A DNA stretch of 64,000 nt from Nocardioides marinus (GTDB lineage Bacteria > Pseudomonadota > Alphaproteobacteria > Rhodobacterales > Rhodobacteraceae). Position 1 is the stretch's first letter. Each line of letters begins with the position of its first letter. Location: the NCBI GenBank assembly GCA_019801415.1, contig JAHVJD010000006.1:1-64000 (forward strand). Reading direction: 5' to 3'. The notes under the pieces are model-generated. The model did no database searches. It was not told where the DNA came from and saw nothing but the letters and a program-made list of their open reading frames with translations. A program made the position numbers and the translations under genes. Positions 37,403 through 45,680 of this stretch are shown here, in pieces.

Positions 37403-37768
37403 TCAGCGCTCGCGCGCGGACTGGGCCGACAGGAGCCGCAGCAACATCTTTCGCTGATGGTCCTGCCCGCCAAAAAAGACCGCTAGCACGCGCAGCAGCT
37501 CTTTTTCTTCAACAAGGTCGAAATAGAAGATGGCGCGCCCCTTGGTGACGGAGCGCAGCCCCGCCCCGAGTTCTGGGCGCAGTGTGCCCTGGAACGGTGC
37601 CTTGGCCAGGTCTTCCATCGCGCTCTCGATCGCCTGAATCCGTGCCGACGCACGATCGAGTGCGGTTTGCGGATCTTCGCCGAAGCTGAGCGCGGCATCG
37701 AACAGAAAATCGAAGATTGCATCGAGATCCCGGGCGACATCTGCCGCCGCAACGACCTTATAGGCCAT
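37403..37768 (-). CDS. Type II toxin, RelE/ParE family
   Basis: A 121-residue RelE/ParE-fold protein. The N-terminal ADVARDLDAIFDFLFDAALSFGE helices, the middle FQGTLRPELGAGLRSVTKGRAIFYF strand region and LRVLAVFFGGQDHQ fit the family. It is longer than the usual 90-100 residues through the C-terminal tail. I chose the ATG at 37768, 11 bases inside the end of the antitoxin gene; the longer frame to 37855 has no family similarity. Such toxins poison gyrase (ParE) or cut mRNA on ribosomes (RelE); which applies is not clear. Confidence 0.85.
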   Translation of the reverse strand: MAYKVVAAADVARDLDAIFDFLFDAALSFGEDPQTALDRASARIQAIESAMEDLAKAPFQGTLRPELGAGLRSVTKGRAIFYFDLVEEKELLRVLAVFFGGQDHQRKMLLRLLSAQSARER

Positions 37769-38027
37769 ACTGCGTTTTCTTGCGGGCAAGCATGGCGCGC
37801 GTGCTTTGGCGCATCTCATCCATGGCAGAGAAGGGTCCGGTTCGACGGTCGTCAAGGAGGGCGCGCAGCGCTTCGGTCTCCGCGGCGCGCGCCTCGGTTT
37901 CGGCGCGCAGAAGCTCCAACCCCTGTTGCATCACCGCGCTGACACTGGCGAACCGGCCTTGGGCCACCAGGTCGCGGGCAAAGGCATCCTGGGACTCACT
38001 GAGGGAAATGGAAGCTTTGACGCTCAT
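37758..38027 (-). CDS. Type II antitoxin, ParD/CC2985 family
   Basis: An 89-residue ribbon-helix-helix antitoxin. SVKASISLSESQDAFARDLVAQGRFASVSAVMQQGLELL is the DNA-binding dimer domain, and the Arg/Glu-rich helix after it should wrap the toxin. GGAG precedes the ATG at 38027. Its end overlaps the toxin gene by 11 bases, the normal order for parDE. A palindrome at 38066-38076 in its promoter is the likely autoregulatory site. Confidence 0.88.
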   Translation of the reverse strand: MSVKASISLSESQDAFARDLVAQGRFASVSAVMQQGLELLRAETEARAAETEALRALLDDRRTGPFSAMDEMRQSTRAMLARKKTQYGL

Positions 38028-38065
38028 GGGGTATTCTCCGACCAGATGGACAGATTGAATGTATG

Positions 38066-38076
38066 CTACTGAGTAG
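38066..38076. promoter_or_regulatory. Candidate autoregulatory operator of the toxin-antitoxin operon
   Basis: CTACTGAGTAG, a perfect 11-base inverted repeat, lies 39 bases upstream of the antitoxin start, as expected for ribbon-helix-helix autoregulation. Confidence 0.5.
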
Positions 38077-38145
38077 TATTTGCAAGCCCCCCATGAAGGC
38101 CATGCTTTTGGCGTTGGCGCCAATACGTCCTTTTATTTGCGGTGG

Positions 38146-38172
38146 TTCAGGCGCCTTCGGCGGGCGCCTGAA
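38146..38172. terminator. Hairpin beyond the CBS-domain gene
   Basis: TTCAGGCGCC (38146-38155) and GGCGCCTGAA (38163-38172) form a perfect 10-bp stem with a seven-base loop, 25 bases past the minus-strand CBS gene. It has no T-tract, so termination may be weak. Confidence 0.5.
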
Positions 38173-38196
38173 GGGTTGGCTTGTAAGCTTCGGGGG

Positions 38197-38721
38197 TCAA
38201 CCGACGATCATCTGCTTCATGCGCAATGCTTCGTATTCCAGCTCCTGTAGCCTGTAGTTCACGACATCGCCGATGGTGATCACACCGCAGAGATGGCCAT
38301 CCTCCATCACCGGCATGTGCCGGAAGCGCCCCTCGTTCATGACCTTGGCTACGTCGATCAGGTAGTCTGACGGCGCGCAGGTCTTGACTTCGCGGGTCAT
38401 CAGGTCGCTCACCAGTTGCGGCAGGGTCTGGCCCGGGGTTTCAGCCATGCGGCGCACGATATCGCGTTCCGACAGGATCCCCTGCATGGTGCCGTTCTGG
38501 TCGGTGACCAGCAGCGCCCCAATGCGCTTGTCGCGCAAGGCCTGGACCGCGTGGGCAATGGTGTCGCCAGGACGGATGGAAAAGACGGCATCGCCTTTCT
38601 TCTCCAGCAGCTTGGCTACCGTCGACTGGTCATGGGACAGCGCCGAGTCGGCGGTCTGGCTATAGGTGTGTTTGTCTGTCTTGTCGCCGCGGGTGGGCGG
38701 CTGGTAAGAGAACGGTGCCAT
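38197..38721 (-). CDS. CBS-domain protein
   Basis: A 174-residue protein with a pair of CBS motifs. Motif one spans about residues 45-105 (FSIRPGDTIAHAVQALRDKRIGALLV, GILSERDIVRRMAE). Motif two spans about 110-165 (LMTREVKTCAPSDYLIDVAKVMNEGRFRHMPV, GVITIGDVV). The pair binds adenine nucleotides or S-adenosylmethionine and acts as a sensor; there is no attached enzyme domain. GGAGGAAACCGTT precedes the ATG at 38721. It lies on the strand opposite the nqr and apbE genes. What it regulates is unknown. Confidence 0.88.
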   Translation of the reverse strand: MAPFSYQPPTRGDKTDKHTYSQTADSALSHDQSTVAKLLEKKGDAVFSIRPGDTIAHAVQALRDKRIGALLVTDQNGTMQGILSERDIVRRMAETPGQTLPQLVSDLMTREVKTCAPSDYLIDVAKVMNEGRFRHMPVMEDGHLCGVITIGDVVNYRLQELEYEALRMKQMIVG

Positions 38722-38828
38722 AACGGTTTCCTCCTGGTCTGTGTCAGGTCTCGAGATCATCTTAACGCGGGATTGGATTCCTGAAAGGGTTGAAATTTCG
38801 CGAGCGCTAACAACGGCAGGAAAACAAC

Positions 38829-39017
38829 ATGTTCGATACGCTTTATCTGACGCCGGTAACGGGTGCGCTGTTGGTCTTCGTTGTGGTGGTTTGCGGCCAT
38901 ATGTATCGCAAGACCTGGAAGGATCAGCCGCCGGATGCGCGTCTGAAGGCCTGGCTGTTTGGCGTACCTGCGGCCTTGGGGTTGTTGGTGTTGGCTTTTG
39001 TACCGTTGAAGTTCTGA
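38829..39017 (+). CDS. Small membrane protein, two helices
   Basis: A 62-residue protein with two hydrophobic stretches (about 10-25 and 44-60) joined by a basic loop (YRKTWKDQPPDARLKAW). AGGAAAACAAC precedes the ATG. It lies upstream of apbE and nqrM on the same strand, so it may belong to the NQR maturation group. I do not recognise the family. Confidence 0.6.
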   Translation: MFDTLYLTPVTGALLVFVVVVCGHMYRKTWKDQPPDARLKAWLFGVPAALGLLVLAFVPLKF

Positions 39018-39097
39018 AGCGCGACGTGTCTCAGGTTTGACTCTGCCACGGGTCGCGGGCATACGTGCGCCAGCATTTTGTTGCGGAGGCTCGTCAC

Positions 39098-40120
39098 ATG
39101 CCCAGATGGTTCCTGTTTTCCCTGATTCTGCTCGTCCCGGGGTGCTGGTTCGACAGCGATCCCGAGGAATTGCGCCTGTCAGGCAAGACCATGGGCACGA
39201 CCTACAATGTTACCGCGATCGGCGTTGATCTGGATGCCGAAGCGCTGTCGGAGGCGATCGAAGACACCTTGGCTGACGTCAACGCCAAGATGTCGAACTG
39301 GGACCCCACTTCGGAAGTTTCCACGTTCTCGGCGATGGAGAGCACCAATCCGGTCGCGGTATCGCCTGAGTTCGTCACCGTAATGGCCGCGGCCAATGAC
39401 GTGCACGCCAAGAGCGGTGGCAAGTTTGACGTGACGTTGGGTCCGCTGATTGAGTTGTGGGGCTTTGGTCCCCGCAAGCCGGAAGATCCTCTGCCTGCGG
39501 AGGACGCGATCAAGACCGCGTTGGAGGGGGTCGGGCAGAGCCGGCTGCTGGCTTTGGATACCGAGCAGAGCACTTTGGCGAAATCCGCTCCCGAGGTCGG
39601 CATCAACCTCTCTGCCATCGCCAAGGGCTATGGTGTTGATGCCGTGGCCGAGACCCTGCAAGAGTTCGCGATCGAGAGCTACATGGTCGAGATCGGCGGC
39701 GATCTGGTCACAAAGGGCGAGAATATCAAGGGAGAGCCGTGGCGCATCGGCATCGAAAAACCGGATGCCTCGGCCCAGACCGTGCAGTTGGTGGTGCCGG
39801 TCAGCGACCTTGGGTTGGCAACCTCCGGCGATTACCGCAATTACTTTGAACACGACGGTCGGCGGTATTCGCACATCCTTGATCCGGTTTCCGGGCAACC
39901 GGTCACTCATGCCACCACCTCGGTCACCGTGATTGCGCAGAACGCCATGCTGGCTGATGCCTGGGCCACCGCTATGCTGGTCCTCGGGCGCGAAGAGGGG
40001 CTGAAGGTGGCCGAGCAGCATAAACTTGCCGTGTATTTCATCGATAGAGATGTGACCGCGGGCGAAGATGCCTATATCACCGCCACCAGCAGCGCCTTTG
40101 ACGCCCTGAAAGCCAACTGA
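39098..40120 (+). CDS. apbE: FAD:protein FMN transferase
   Basis: A 340-residue ApbE. A lipoprotein signal ends at Cys16 (LLVPGC), so it is anchored facing the periplasm. Family motifs follow: LSGKTMGTTYNVT, VNAKMSNWDPTSEVSTFS, GGKFDVTLGPLIELWGFGP, VGINLSAIAKGYGVDAVAE, MVEIGGDLVTKG, SGDYRNYFEHDGRRYSHILDP, and the metal-site Asp/Thr in AMLADAWATAMLVLG. It attaches FMN to the Thr residues of NqrB and NqrC. I chose the ATG at 39098, because GGAGG lies nine bases ahead and the signal peptide starts there; the frame is open from 39065. Confidence 0.95.
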   Translation: MPRWFLFSLILLVPGCWFDSDPEELRLSGKTMGTTYNVTAIGVDLDAEALSEAIEDTLADVNAKMSNWDPTSEVSTFSAMESTNPVAVSPEFVTVMAAANDVHAKSGGKFDVTLGPLIELWGFGPRKPEDPLPAEDAIKTALEGVGQSRLLALDTEQSTLAKSAPEVGINLSAIAKGYGVDAVAETLQEFAIESYMVEIGGDLVTKGENIKGEPWRIGIEKPDASAQTVQLVVPVSDLGLATSGDYRNYFEHDGRRYSHILDPVSGQPVTHATTSVTVIAQNAMLADAWATAMLVLGREEGLKVAEQHKLAVYFIDRDVTAGEDAYITATSSAFDALKAN

Positions 40121-40141
40121 TCCAACGCGCGGGAGACCGAC

Positions 40142-40381
40142 ATGAGCACCTTTCTTCTAGCCTTCATCCTGCTGCTGATCATTACGCTTGGCATGTCGCT
40201 CGGTGTGATTCTGATGGGCAAGAAGATCAAGGGCAGCTGTGGCGGGTTGAACGCGATTTCGGGTGCCGACAAATGCGTGGTCTGCGCCAAGGATATTGAT
40301 CCCAACAGCCCGCTGCGCGACAAGCTTCAGTGCAAGCGCGCGCGGCAAATGGTTGAGCGGATGGAGCAGGCGCAAGGCTGA
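40142..40381 (+). CDS. nqrM: Na+-NQR maturation protein NqrM
   Basis: A 79-residue protein with one N-terminal membrane helix (3-25). Its four conserved Cys are Cys33 (GSCGGLNAI), Cys45, Cys48 (CVVC) and Cys64 (LQCKRA). NqrM is needed to place the iron between NqrD and NqrE. It follows apbE by 21 bases; apbE and nqrM are also found next to nqr in vibrios. This confirms that the nqr operon is accompanied by a full maturation kit. Confidence 0.93.
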   Translation: MSTFLLAFILLLIITLGMSLGVILMGKKIKGSCGGLNAISGADKCVVCAKDIDPNSPLRDKLQCKRARQMVERMEQAQG

Positions 40382-40773
40382 TCGGTTCCGCCGAGCCGCT
40401 TCAAATGCGCTCGCGCGACGATCGCTTTTCCTTTGTTGAAAGCATGATTGCGATGATGAACCAGCGGCGCAGCAAGATGCGCCGCTGAAGCTCGCCCAAT
40501 TGTCCCTTGGGCCAGGTATTGGCCTTGTCCGGGCGCACCCCCAATTCGAAATTTGATCGCTGACCAAAACAGGACGCGTGCGTTTCTGCGCCATGTGGTG
40601 TGGCTTGTGTTTCGGTTGCAAACTGCACGGTGTGTTAAGCCGACCCAACGGCTGATCGACCGTCCGACAGTCTGGATTTCCAGCGATGCTTAAGGGGAAG
40701 CGATTTTGGTCGCTTGACTCATGGAACGTTCCAATCTACCAATATGGAACGTTCCATAAAGCGGAGAGATAGG
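40382..40773. other. Intergenic region nqrM - Gfo/Idh operon
   Basis: These 392 bases include a start-to-stop frame of 27 residues at 40405-40488 that I do not trust. The last 60 bases hold the promoter and two operators of the next operon. Confidence 0.5.
40714..40757 (+). promoter_or_regulatory. Promoter with two LacI-type operators (TGGAACGTTCCA)
   Basis: Two perfect 12-bp palindromes, TGGAACGTTCCA, at 40722-40733 and 40745-40756 are 23 bases apart centre to centre. The second is embedded in a 14-bp palindrome. TTGACT (40714-40719) and TACCAA (40737-40742), spaced by 17 bases, form a plausible promoter, so one operator lies between the boxes and the other on the start site. No regulator gene is adjacent. 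Confidence 0.75.
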
Positions 40774-41775
40774 ATGCAGTGGGGACTCATCGGCGCCAGC
40801 ACAATCGCGGCAGAGCATATGATCGGCGCGATACGTGCCCAGAATGGGCACTCTGTTAAATCTGTGCTCAGCGCCAACGCGGAGCGAGGAGCGGGTTTTG
40901 CAAGCGCGCATGGAATTCCGTCCTCCACCACCTCTCTGGACGAGATGCTGGCGGACGATGACATCGGCGCGGTCTACATCTCCACGACCAACGAAAAGCA
41001 CCTGCCGCAGGCCATGGCGGCGATCGCGGCGGGCAAGCACGTGATGTGCGAAAAGCCGCTCGCGATGAGCGCGGCCGATGCGGCCAAGATGGTGTCGGCG
41101 GCCGAAGAGGCGGGTGTGCTGCTTGCCACCAACCACCACCTGCGAAACGCTGGCTCGCACCTGGCCATCAAGGCGTTGATCCAGGACGGCGAGCTGGGCG
41201 AAGTGCTGAGCGTCCGCATTTTCCACGCGGTACTGCTGCCCGAACATCTGCGCGGCTGGCGGTTGAACGACTCTGCCGCGGGTGGGGGCGTAATTCCCGA
41301 CATCGTGGTTCATGACGCCGACACGGTGCGCTTTCATCTGGAGGAAGATCCGCAGGAGGTGGTTGCCATGGAATCTCACGGCAGCCTGTCACGGGGCGCG
41401 GAAGACGGGGCTATGTCGGTCTGGCGGATGCCATCGGGCGTGCAGGTGATGACCCATGAAAGCTTCACCCATCCCTTCGCGCCATCTGGTTTCGAAGTGC
41501 ATGGCACCAAGGGGAGTGTAATCGCGCGCAACGTGATGACGCAGCGCCCGGTTGGCGAGATCGCCCTGATCACGGCCGTAGGCAGTCGCGAGGTCAGTTT
41601 TGCGAACCACGGGCTTTATGATCGGTCGCTGGCCCTGTTCGCGGATGCACTGAATGGCAACGGTCAGCCCTCCGCCACCGGGGTGGACGGGGTGAAGTCT
41701 CTCGCCGTGGCCGAAGCGGTGAAACAGGCTGCGGTCACTGGCCGCGCGGTCACAATCGATTACCACGGAGTTTAA
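40774..41775 (+). CDS. Gfo/Idh/MocA-family oxidoreductase
   Basis: A 333-residue NAD(P)-dependent oxidoreductase. The Rossmann start is MQWGLIGASTIAAEHMIGA, with the CEKPLAMSAADA motif near residue 92 (the conserved Lys-Pro) and HHLRNAGSHLAIK. The C-terminal domain is alpha/beta. Members oxidise hydroxyl groups of sugars, cyclitols and related compounds. The ATG at 40774 follows GGAGAGATAGG; a longer frame begins inside the operator. First gene of an operon running to 55384. Confidence 0.9.
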   Translation: MQWGLIGASTIAAEHMIGAIRAQNGHSVKSVLSANAERGAGFASAHGIPSSTTSLDEMLADDDIGAVYISTTNEKHLPQAMAAIAAGKHVMCEKPLAMSAADAAKMVSAAEEAGVLLATNHHLRNAGSHLAIKALIQDGELGEVLSVRIFHAVLLPEHLRGWRLNDSAAGGGVIPDIVVHDADTVRFHLEEDPQEVVAMESHGSLSRGAEDGAMSVWRMPSGVQVMTHESFTHPFAPSGFEVHGTKGSVIARNVMTQRPVGEIALITAVGSREVSFANHGLYDRSLALFADALNGNGQPSATGVDGVKSLAVAEAVKQAAVTGRAVTIDYHGV

Positions 41776-41779
41776 GGTG

Positions 41780-43351
41780 ATGAGCAAGGTTGTACCGGCC
41801 GCCGAGGCGGTGGCCCGCATTGAAGACGGGCAGGTCGTGACCGTCTCCTCCTCCTCGGGGCTCGGCTGCCCGGACCTGGTGCTGAAGGCACTGGGAGAGC
41901 GTTTCGACGCCACCGGTCATCCGCAGGGGCTGACCACGCTGCACCCGATTGCGGCCGGCGACATGTACGGCATCAAGGGCATCGACCACATCGCCAAGGA
42001 CGGGCTGCTGAGCCGCATCCTTGCGGGCAGCTACCCCTCCGGCCCGTCCTCGCTGGAGATGCCGGAGATCTGGAAGATGGTCACCGAAAACCGCGCCGCG
42101 GCCTACAACGTGCCCTCCGGCATCCTCTTCGACATGCACCGCGACGTCGCCGCGCGCCGTCCGGGCGTGCTGACCAAGGTGGGGCTGGACACCTTCGTGG
42201 ACCCCATCCGCGAAGGCTGCGCGATGAATGCGCGCGCCGCCGAAGCGCCGATTGTCTTCCGCCACGAGATGGCGGGCGAGACCTGGCTGCATTTCCCCAA
42301 CGTCGTGCCGGATGTGGCGATCCTGCGGGCGACCACCGCCGATGAGCACGGCAACCTGACTTACGAACACGAAGGCGCCTACCTCGGCGGGCTGGAGCAG
42401 GCCATCGCGGTGCGCAACCACGGCGGGCTGGTGATCGCCCAAGTGAAGCGCGTGACCGCACGCGGCAGCCTCAACCCCCATGACGTGCGGGTGCCGGGGC
42501 ATCTGGTGGACCTGATCGTGGTCGACCCGGACCAGAAGCAGACCACGGAAACCCAGCATGACCCGGCAATCTCGGGCGAGATCATGCGCCCGCTTGATGG
42601 CTTCGCCATCCCGGAACTGTCAGTGGAGAAGGTGCTCGCACGCCGCGCCGCGATGGAACTGAAGGCCGGGCAGACCGCGAACTTGGGCTTTGGCATTTCG
42701 GCGCAGGTGCCGCGCATCCTGATCGAGGAGGGGCAGGCGCAGGCCGTCACCTGGGCCATCGAGCAGGGCGCCGTGGGCGGCGTGCCGCTGACTGGCTTTG
42801 CTTTTGGCTGCGCCTCCAACGCCGACGGATATGTGCCATCGCCGCAGCAGTTCACCTATTTCCAGGGCGGCGGTTTTGACGTCTCCTTCCTGTCCTTCCT
42901 GGAGGTCGACGCGGCGGGCAACGTGAATGTCTCGAAGCTCGCCAAGAAACCCTATCTGACCGCGGGCTGCGGCGGCTTTGTCGATATCGTGTCGCATGCC
43001 CGCAAGATCGTCTTCTCCGGCTACTTCGAGGCCGGCGCCAAGCTGGAAATCACAGATGAGGGGCTGTGCATCGCCGAGCCCGGCAAGTTCACCAAGATCG
43101 TGGAAGCGGTCGAGCAGGTCACCTTCTCCGGCAAGCGGGCGCTGGAGACCGGGCAGGACATCGTCATCATCACCGAGCGCTGCGTGATGCGGCTGACCGA
43201 AGCGGGGCTCGAAGCCTTTGAGATCATGCCGGGAGTTGATCCCTCGCGCGACATCGTGGCGGCCTCCGGCGGCCGGGTGCGGATCGCGGAGAACGCAACG
43301 CTGATGCCCATGGCCTTGCTGCGGGACGCGCCGATGGGGCTGAAGTTGTGA
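41780..43351 (+). CDS. Acyl-CoA:carboxylate CoA-transferase, class I (fused alpha-beta)
   Basis: A 523-residue fused CoA-transferase like YdiF/propionate CoA-transferase. The N-terminal half has VTVSSSSGLGCPDLVLKALGERF and the CoA-binding LGGLEQAIAVRNHGGLVIAQVKR. The C-terminal half has NLGFGISAQVPRIL, then the catalytic Glu in AIEQGAVGGVPLTG, and SFLEVDAAGNVNVSKL. It activates a carboxylic acid by moving CoA from a donor thioester. The start is ATG 41780 with AAGG ahead; a GTG at 41777 is possible. It lies four bases after the Gfo/Idh stop and overlaps the next gene. Confidence 0.9.
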   Translation: MSKVVPAAEAVARIEDGQVVTVSSSSGLGCPDLVLKALGERFDATGHPQGLTTLHPIAAGDMYGIKGIDHIAKDGLLSRILAGSYPSGPSSLEMPEIWKMVTENRAAAYNVPSGILFDMHRDVAARRPGVLTKVGLDTFVDPIREGCAMNARAAEAPIVFRHEMAGETWLHFPNVVPDVAILRATTADEHGNLTYEHEGAYLGGLEQAIAVRNHGGLVIAQVKRVTARGSLNPHDVRVPGHLVDLIVVDPDQKQTTETQHDPAISGEIMRPLDGFAIPELSVEKVLARRAAMELKAGQTANLGFGISAQVPRILIEEGQAQAVTWAIEQGAVGGVPLTGFAFGCASNADGYVPSPQQFTYFQGGGFDVSFLSFLEVDAAGNVNVSKLAKKPYLTAGCGGFVDIVSHARKIVFSGYFEAGAKLEITDEGLCIAEPGKFTKIVEAVEQVTFSGKRALETGQDIVIITERCVMRLTEAGLEAFEIMPGVDPSRDIVAASGGRVRIAENATLMPMALLRDAPMGLKL

Positions 43352-44115
43352 GTGCGGTGCATCTCAATATCGAGGGCGCCGTGGCGGTGCTCAGGCTCGA
43401 CAATCCGGCCAAGCTGAACGCGCTGACGCCGGAGATGCTGGCGGCTCTCGCCGGGCACTGTGACACGCTGGAGCAGATCGCCGAGGTGCGCGTGGTGCTG
43501 CTGACCGGGGATCACCCCAAGGCGTTTTGTGTCGGCGCGGATATCTCCGCCTGGGCCGGGCTTCCTCCCGCGGGCTTTGCCCGGACTTGGGTGCGGGGCG
43601 GTCATCGTGTCTTTGACCGTCTCGCACGCCTGTCAAAGCCGACGATTGCGGTGCTGAACGGCCATGCCTTCGGCGGCGGGCTGGAGCTGGCGGCGGCCTG
43701 CGACATCCGGGTGATGGCCCCGAAGGCCCGAATCGCCCTGCCGGAGGCTTGCGTCGGCGTGGTGCCCGGCTGGTCCGGCACCCAGCGCCTGCTGCGGCTC
43801 CTGCCCGAGGGCGTGGTGAAGGAAATGGCGCTGTTCGGCCGCCAGCTGAATGCCGAACGCTGCGCCGCATTGGGGTTCGCCGCGGAAGTGGCCGAAGACC
43901 CGATGGCACTGGCGATGGAGATCGCCCAGGCCGCCGCGCAGCTCTCCCCGCGCGCCACCGAGATCAGCAAGAACATGATCCACGCAGGGGCAGGCGAGGA
44001 CAGCGCCGCCCTGATCGAGGCCCTCGGCGGCGGGCTGATCGCGGGATCGGACGACAAGGCCGAAGGCGTCGCTGCCTTTGCGGCCAAACGGACACCGGAC
44101 TTCTCAGGAAAATGA
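43348..44115 (+). CDS. Enoyl-CoA hydratase/isomerase-family protein
   Basis: A 255-residue crotonase-fold enzyme. The oxyanion-hole segments are AFCVGADISAWAG near residue 60 and NGHAFGGGLELAAACD near 105. A Glu is kept in ALPEACVG, but the usual second acidic segment reads VPGWSGTQRL, so the reaction may not be simple hydration. A GTG start at 43348 overlaps the CoA-transferase stop (GTGA). The end overlaps the aldehyde dehydrogenase start. It probably acts on the thioester made by the CoA-transferase. Confidence 0.88.
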   Translation: MSAVHLNIEGAVAVLRLDNPAKLNALTPEMLAALAGHCDTLEQIAEVRVVLLTGDHPKAFCVGADISAWAGLPPAGFARTWVRGGHRVFDRLARLSKPTIAVLNGHAFGGGLELAAACDIRVMAPKARIALPEACVGVVPGWSGTQRLLRLLPEGVVKEMALFGRQLNAERCAALGFAAEVAEDPMALAMEIAQAAAQLSPRATEISKNMIHAGAGEDSAALIEALGGGLIAGSDDKAEGVAAFAAKRTPDFSGK

Positions 44116-45635
44116 CCATGGACACCCCCTACACCTTGATCCCGGCAGAAACCCTGCCCGAGGACGCCGTGAACAATGTGCTGCACCTGATCAACGGCGA
44201 ATGGTGCGGCAGCGAAGGCGGCGCCACATTCGAGCGGCACTCGCCCGCCCATGGCACGCTGGTCTCCCGTATCGCCCGCGGCAGCGCTGCTGAGGCCGAG
44301 GCCGCCATCCGCGCCGCGCGCGAAGCCTTTGACGCGGGTGAATGGTCCGGACTTTCCGGCAAGGAGCGCGCGGCGTTCCTGCTCAACGTGGCCGACCTAA
44401 TCATAGAGAACCGCAGCCGCATCGCGCGGCTGGAAGTGCTGGAAAGCGGCAAGCCGATCAGCCAGGCGGAGGCTGAGATCGAAGGCGCCGCGGACATCTG
44501 GCGCTATGCCGCTGCGCTGGCGCGTACGCTGCATGGCGACAGCCATAGCAGCCTCGGGAAAGACATGCTGGCGGTGGTCCTGAAGGAGCCGATTGGCGTG
44601 GTGTCAATCATCACGCCTTGGAACTTCCCCTTCCTGATTGCCAGCCAGAAGATCCCCTTTGCTCTTGCGGCCGGCTGCACCTGCGTGGTGAAGCCCTCGG
44701 AACTCACGCCCTCCACGACTGCCATCCTGGGCGAGCTGTTGATGGAAGCCGGGCTGCCCGCCGGTGTCGTCAACATCGTGCAGGGCTTCGGCGACCCGGT
44801 CGGCACCGTGATGACCACCCATGAAGCGGTCGACATGGTGAGCTTCACCGGCTCCACCCAGGTCGGCAAGGCGATCGAGAAGGCGGCGGCGGATACGCTG
44901 AAGAAGGTCTCGTCTGAACTCGGCGGCAAGAACCCGCAGGTGCTGTTTCCCGATGCGGACCTCGACAGCGCAATCGATGCCATCGTCTTCGGCATCTATT
45001 TCAACGCTGGCGAATGCTGCAACTCCGGCTCCCGCATCATCGTGCACGAGGACATCGCCGAAGAGGTGACCCGCCGCGTTGCCGAGCTGAGCCGCAAGGT
45101 GCCGTTTGGCGATCCGCTGCACCCGGACACCAAGGTGGGCGCGATCATCCACCAAGGCCATCAGGACAAGATCCAGAGCTACGTGCGCGACGCCGAAGCC
45201 GCCGGCGCGAAGGTCGAACTGGGTGGCTCGCCCCTCGAGGTGCCGGGGCTGGAGGGCGCCTTTTTCGCGCCCACCGTCGTCTCCGGCCTGACGCCGGATA
45301 TGCCGATTGCCCGCGAGGAAGTCTTCGGCCCGGTGCTGGCGGTGCTGACCTTCAAGACCATGGACGAGGCTATCGCGCTGGCCAATGGCGCGAGCTACGG
45401 CCTGTCGGCGGGCGTGTGGAGCGAGAATATCCACACCTGCCTCGAATTCAGCCGCCGGGTGCAGGCGGGCACGGTCTGGACCAACACCTGGATGGACGGC
45501 TTTGCCGAGCTGCCCTTTGGCGGGGTCAAGGAAAGCGGCCAGGGCCGCGAGCTGGGCCGCTACGGGCTGGAGGAGTTTCTGGAAGTGAAAACGGTGCAGA
45601 TGCGGATCGGCCGCACCCGCGCCAAGTGGGTCTGA
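44112..45635 (+). CDS. Aldehyde dehydrogenase family protein
   Basis: A 507-residue NAD(P)-dependent aldehyde dehydrogenase. Features include ITPWNFPFLIASQKIPFALAAG, KPSELTPSTTAILGELL, SFTGSTQVGKAIEKAA, catalytic Glu in SSELGGKNPQV, catalytic Cys in FNAGECCNSGSR, and EEVFGPVLAVLTF. It is closest in style to betaine-aldehyde-type dehydrogenases. Two Met codons (44112, 44118) are available; the first overlaps the preceding stop (ATGA). It could oxidise the aldehyde products of the GMC oxidoreductases in this operon. Confidence 0.93.
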   Translation: MTMDTPYTLIPAETLPEDAVNNVLHLINGEWCGSEGGATFERHSPAHGTLVSRIARGSAAEAEAAIRAAREAFDAGEWSGLSGKERAAFLLNVADLIIENRSRIARLEVLESGKPISQAEAEIEGAADIWRYAAALARTLHGDSHSSLGKDMLAVVLKEPIGVVSIITPWNFPFLIASQKIPFALAAGCTCVVKPSELTPSTTAILGELLMEAGLPAGVVNIVQGFGDPVGTVMTTHEAVDMVSFTGSTQVGKAIEKAAADTLKKVSSELGGKNPQVLFPDADLDSAIDAIVFGIYFNAGECCNSGSRIIVHEDIAEEVTRRVAELSRKVPFGDPLHPDTKVGAIIHQGHQDKIQSYVRDAEAAGAKVELGGSPLEVPGLEGAFFAPTVVSGLTPDMPIAREEVFGPVLAVLTFKTMDEAIALANGASYGLSAGVWSENIHTCLEFSRRVQAGTVWTNTWMDGFAELPFGGVKESGQGRELGRYGLEEFLEVKTVQMRIGRTRAKWV

Positions 45636-45680
45636 TCCGCGAAAGACGGATCATCCGAGTTGCAACCAAGGGAGGAACTG

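Noticed and set aside
40405-40488. 27-residue frame MRSRDDRFSF...
   Set aside because: No ribosome site and no recognisable family; too short to support.
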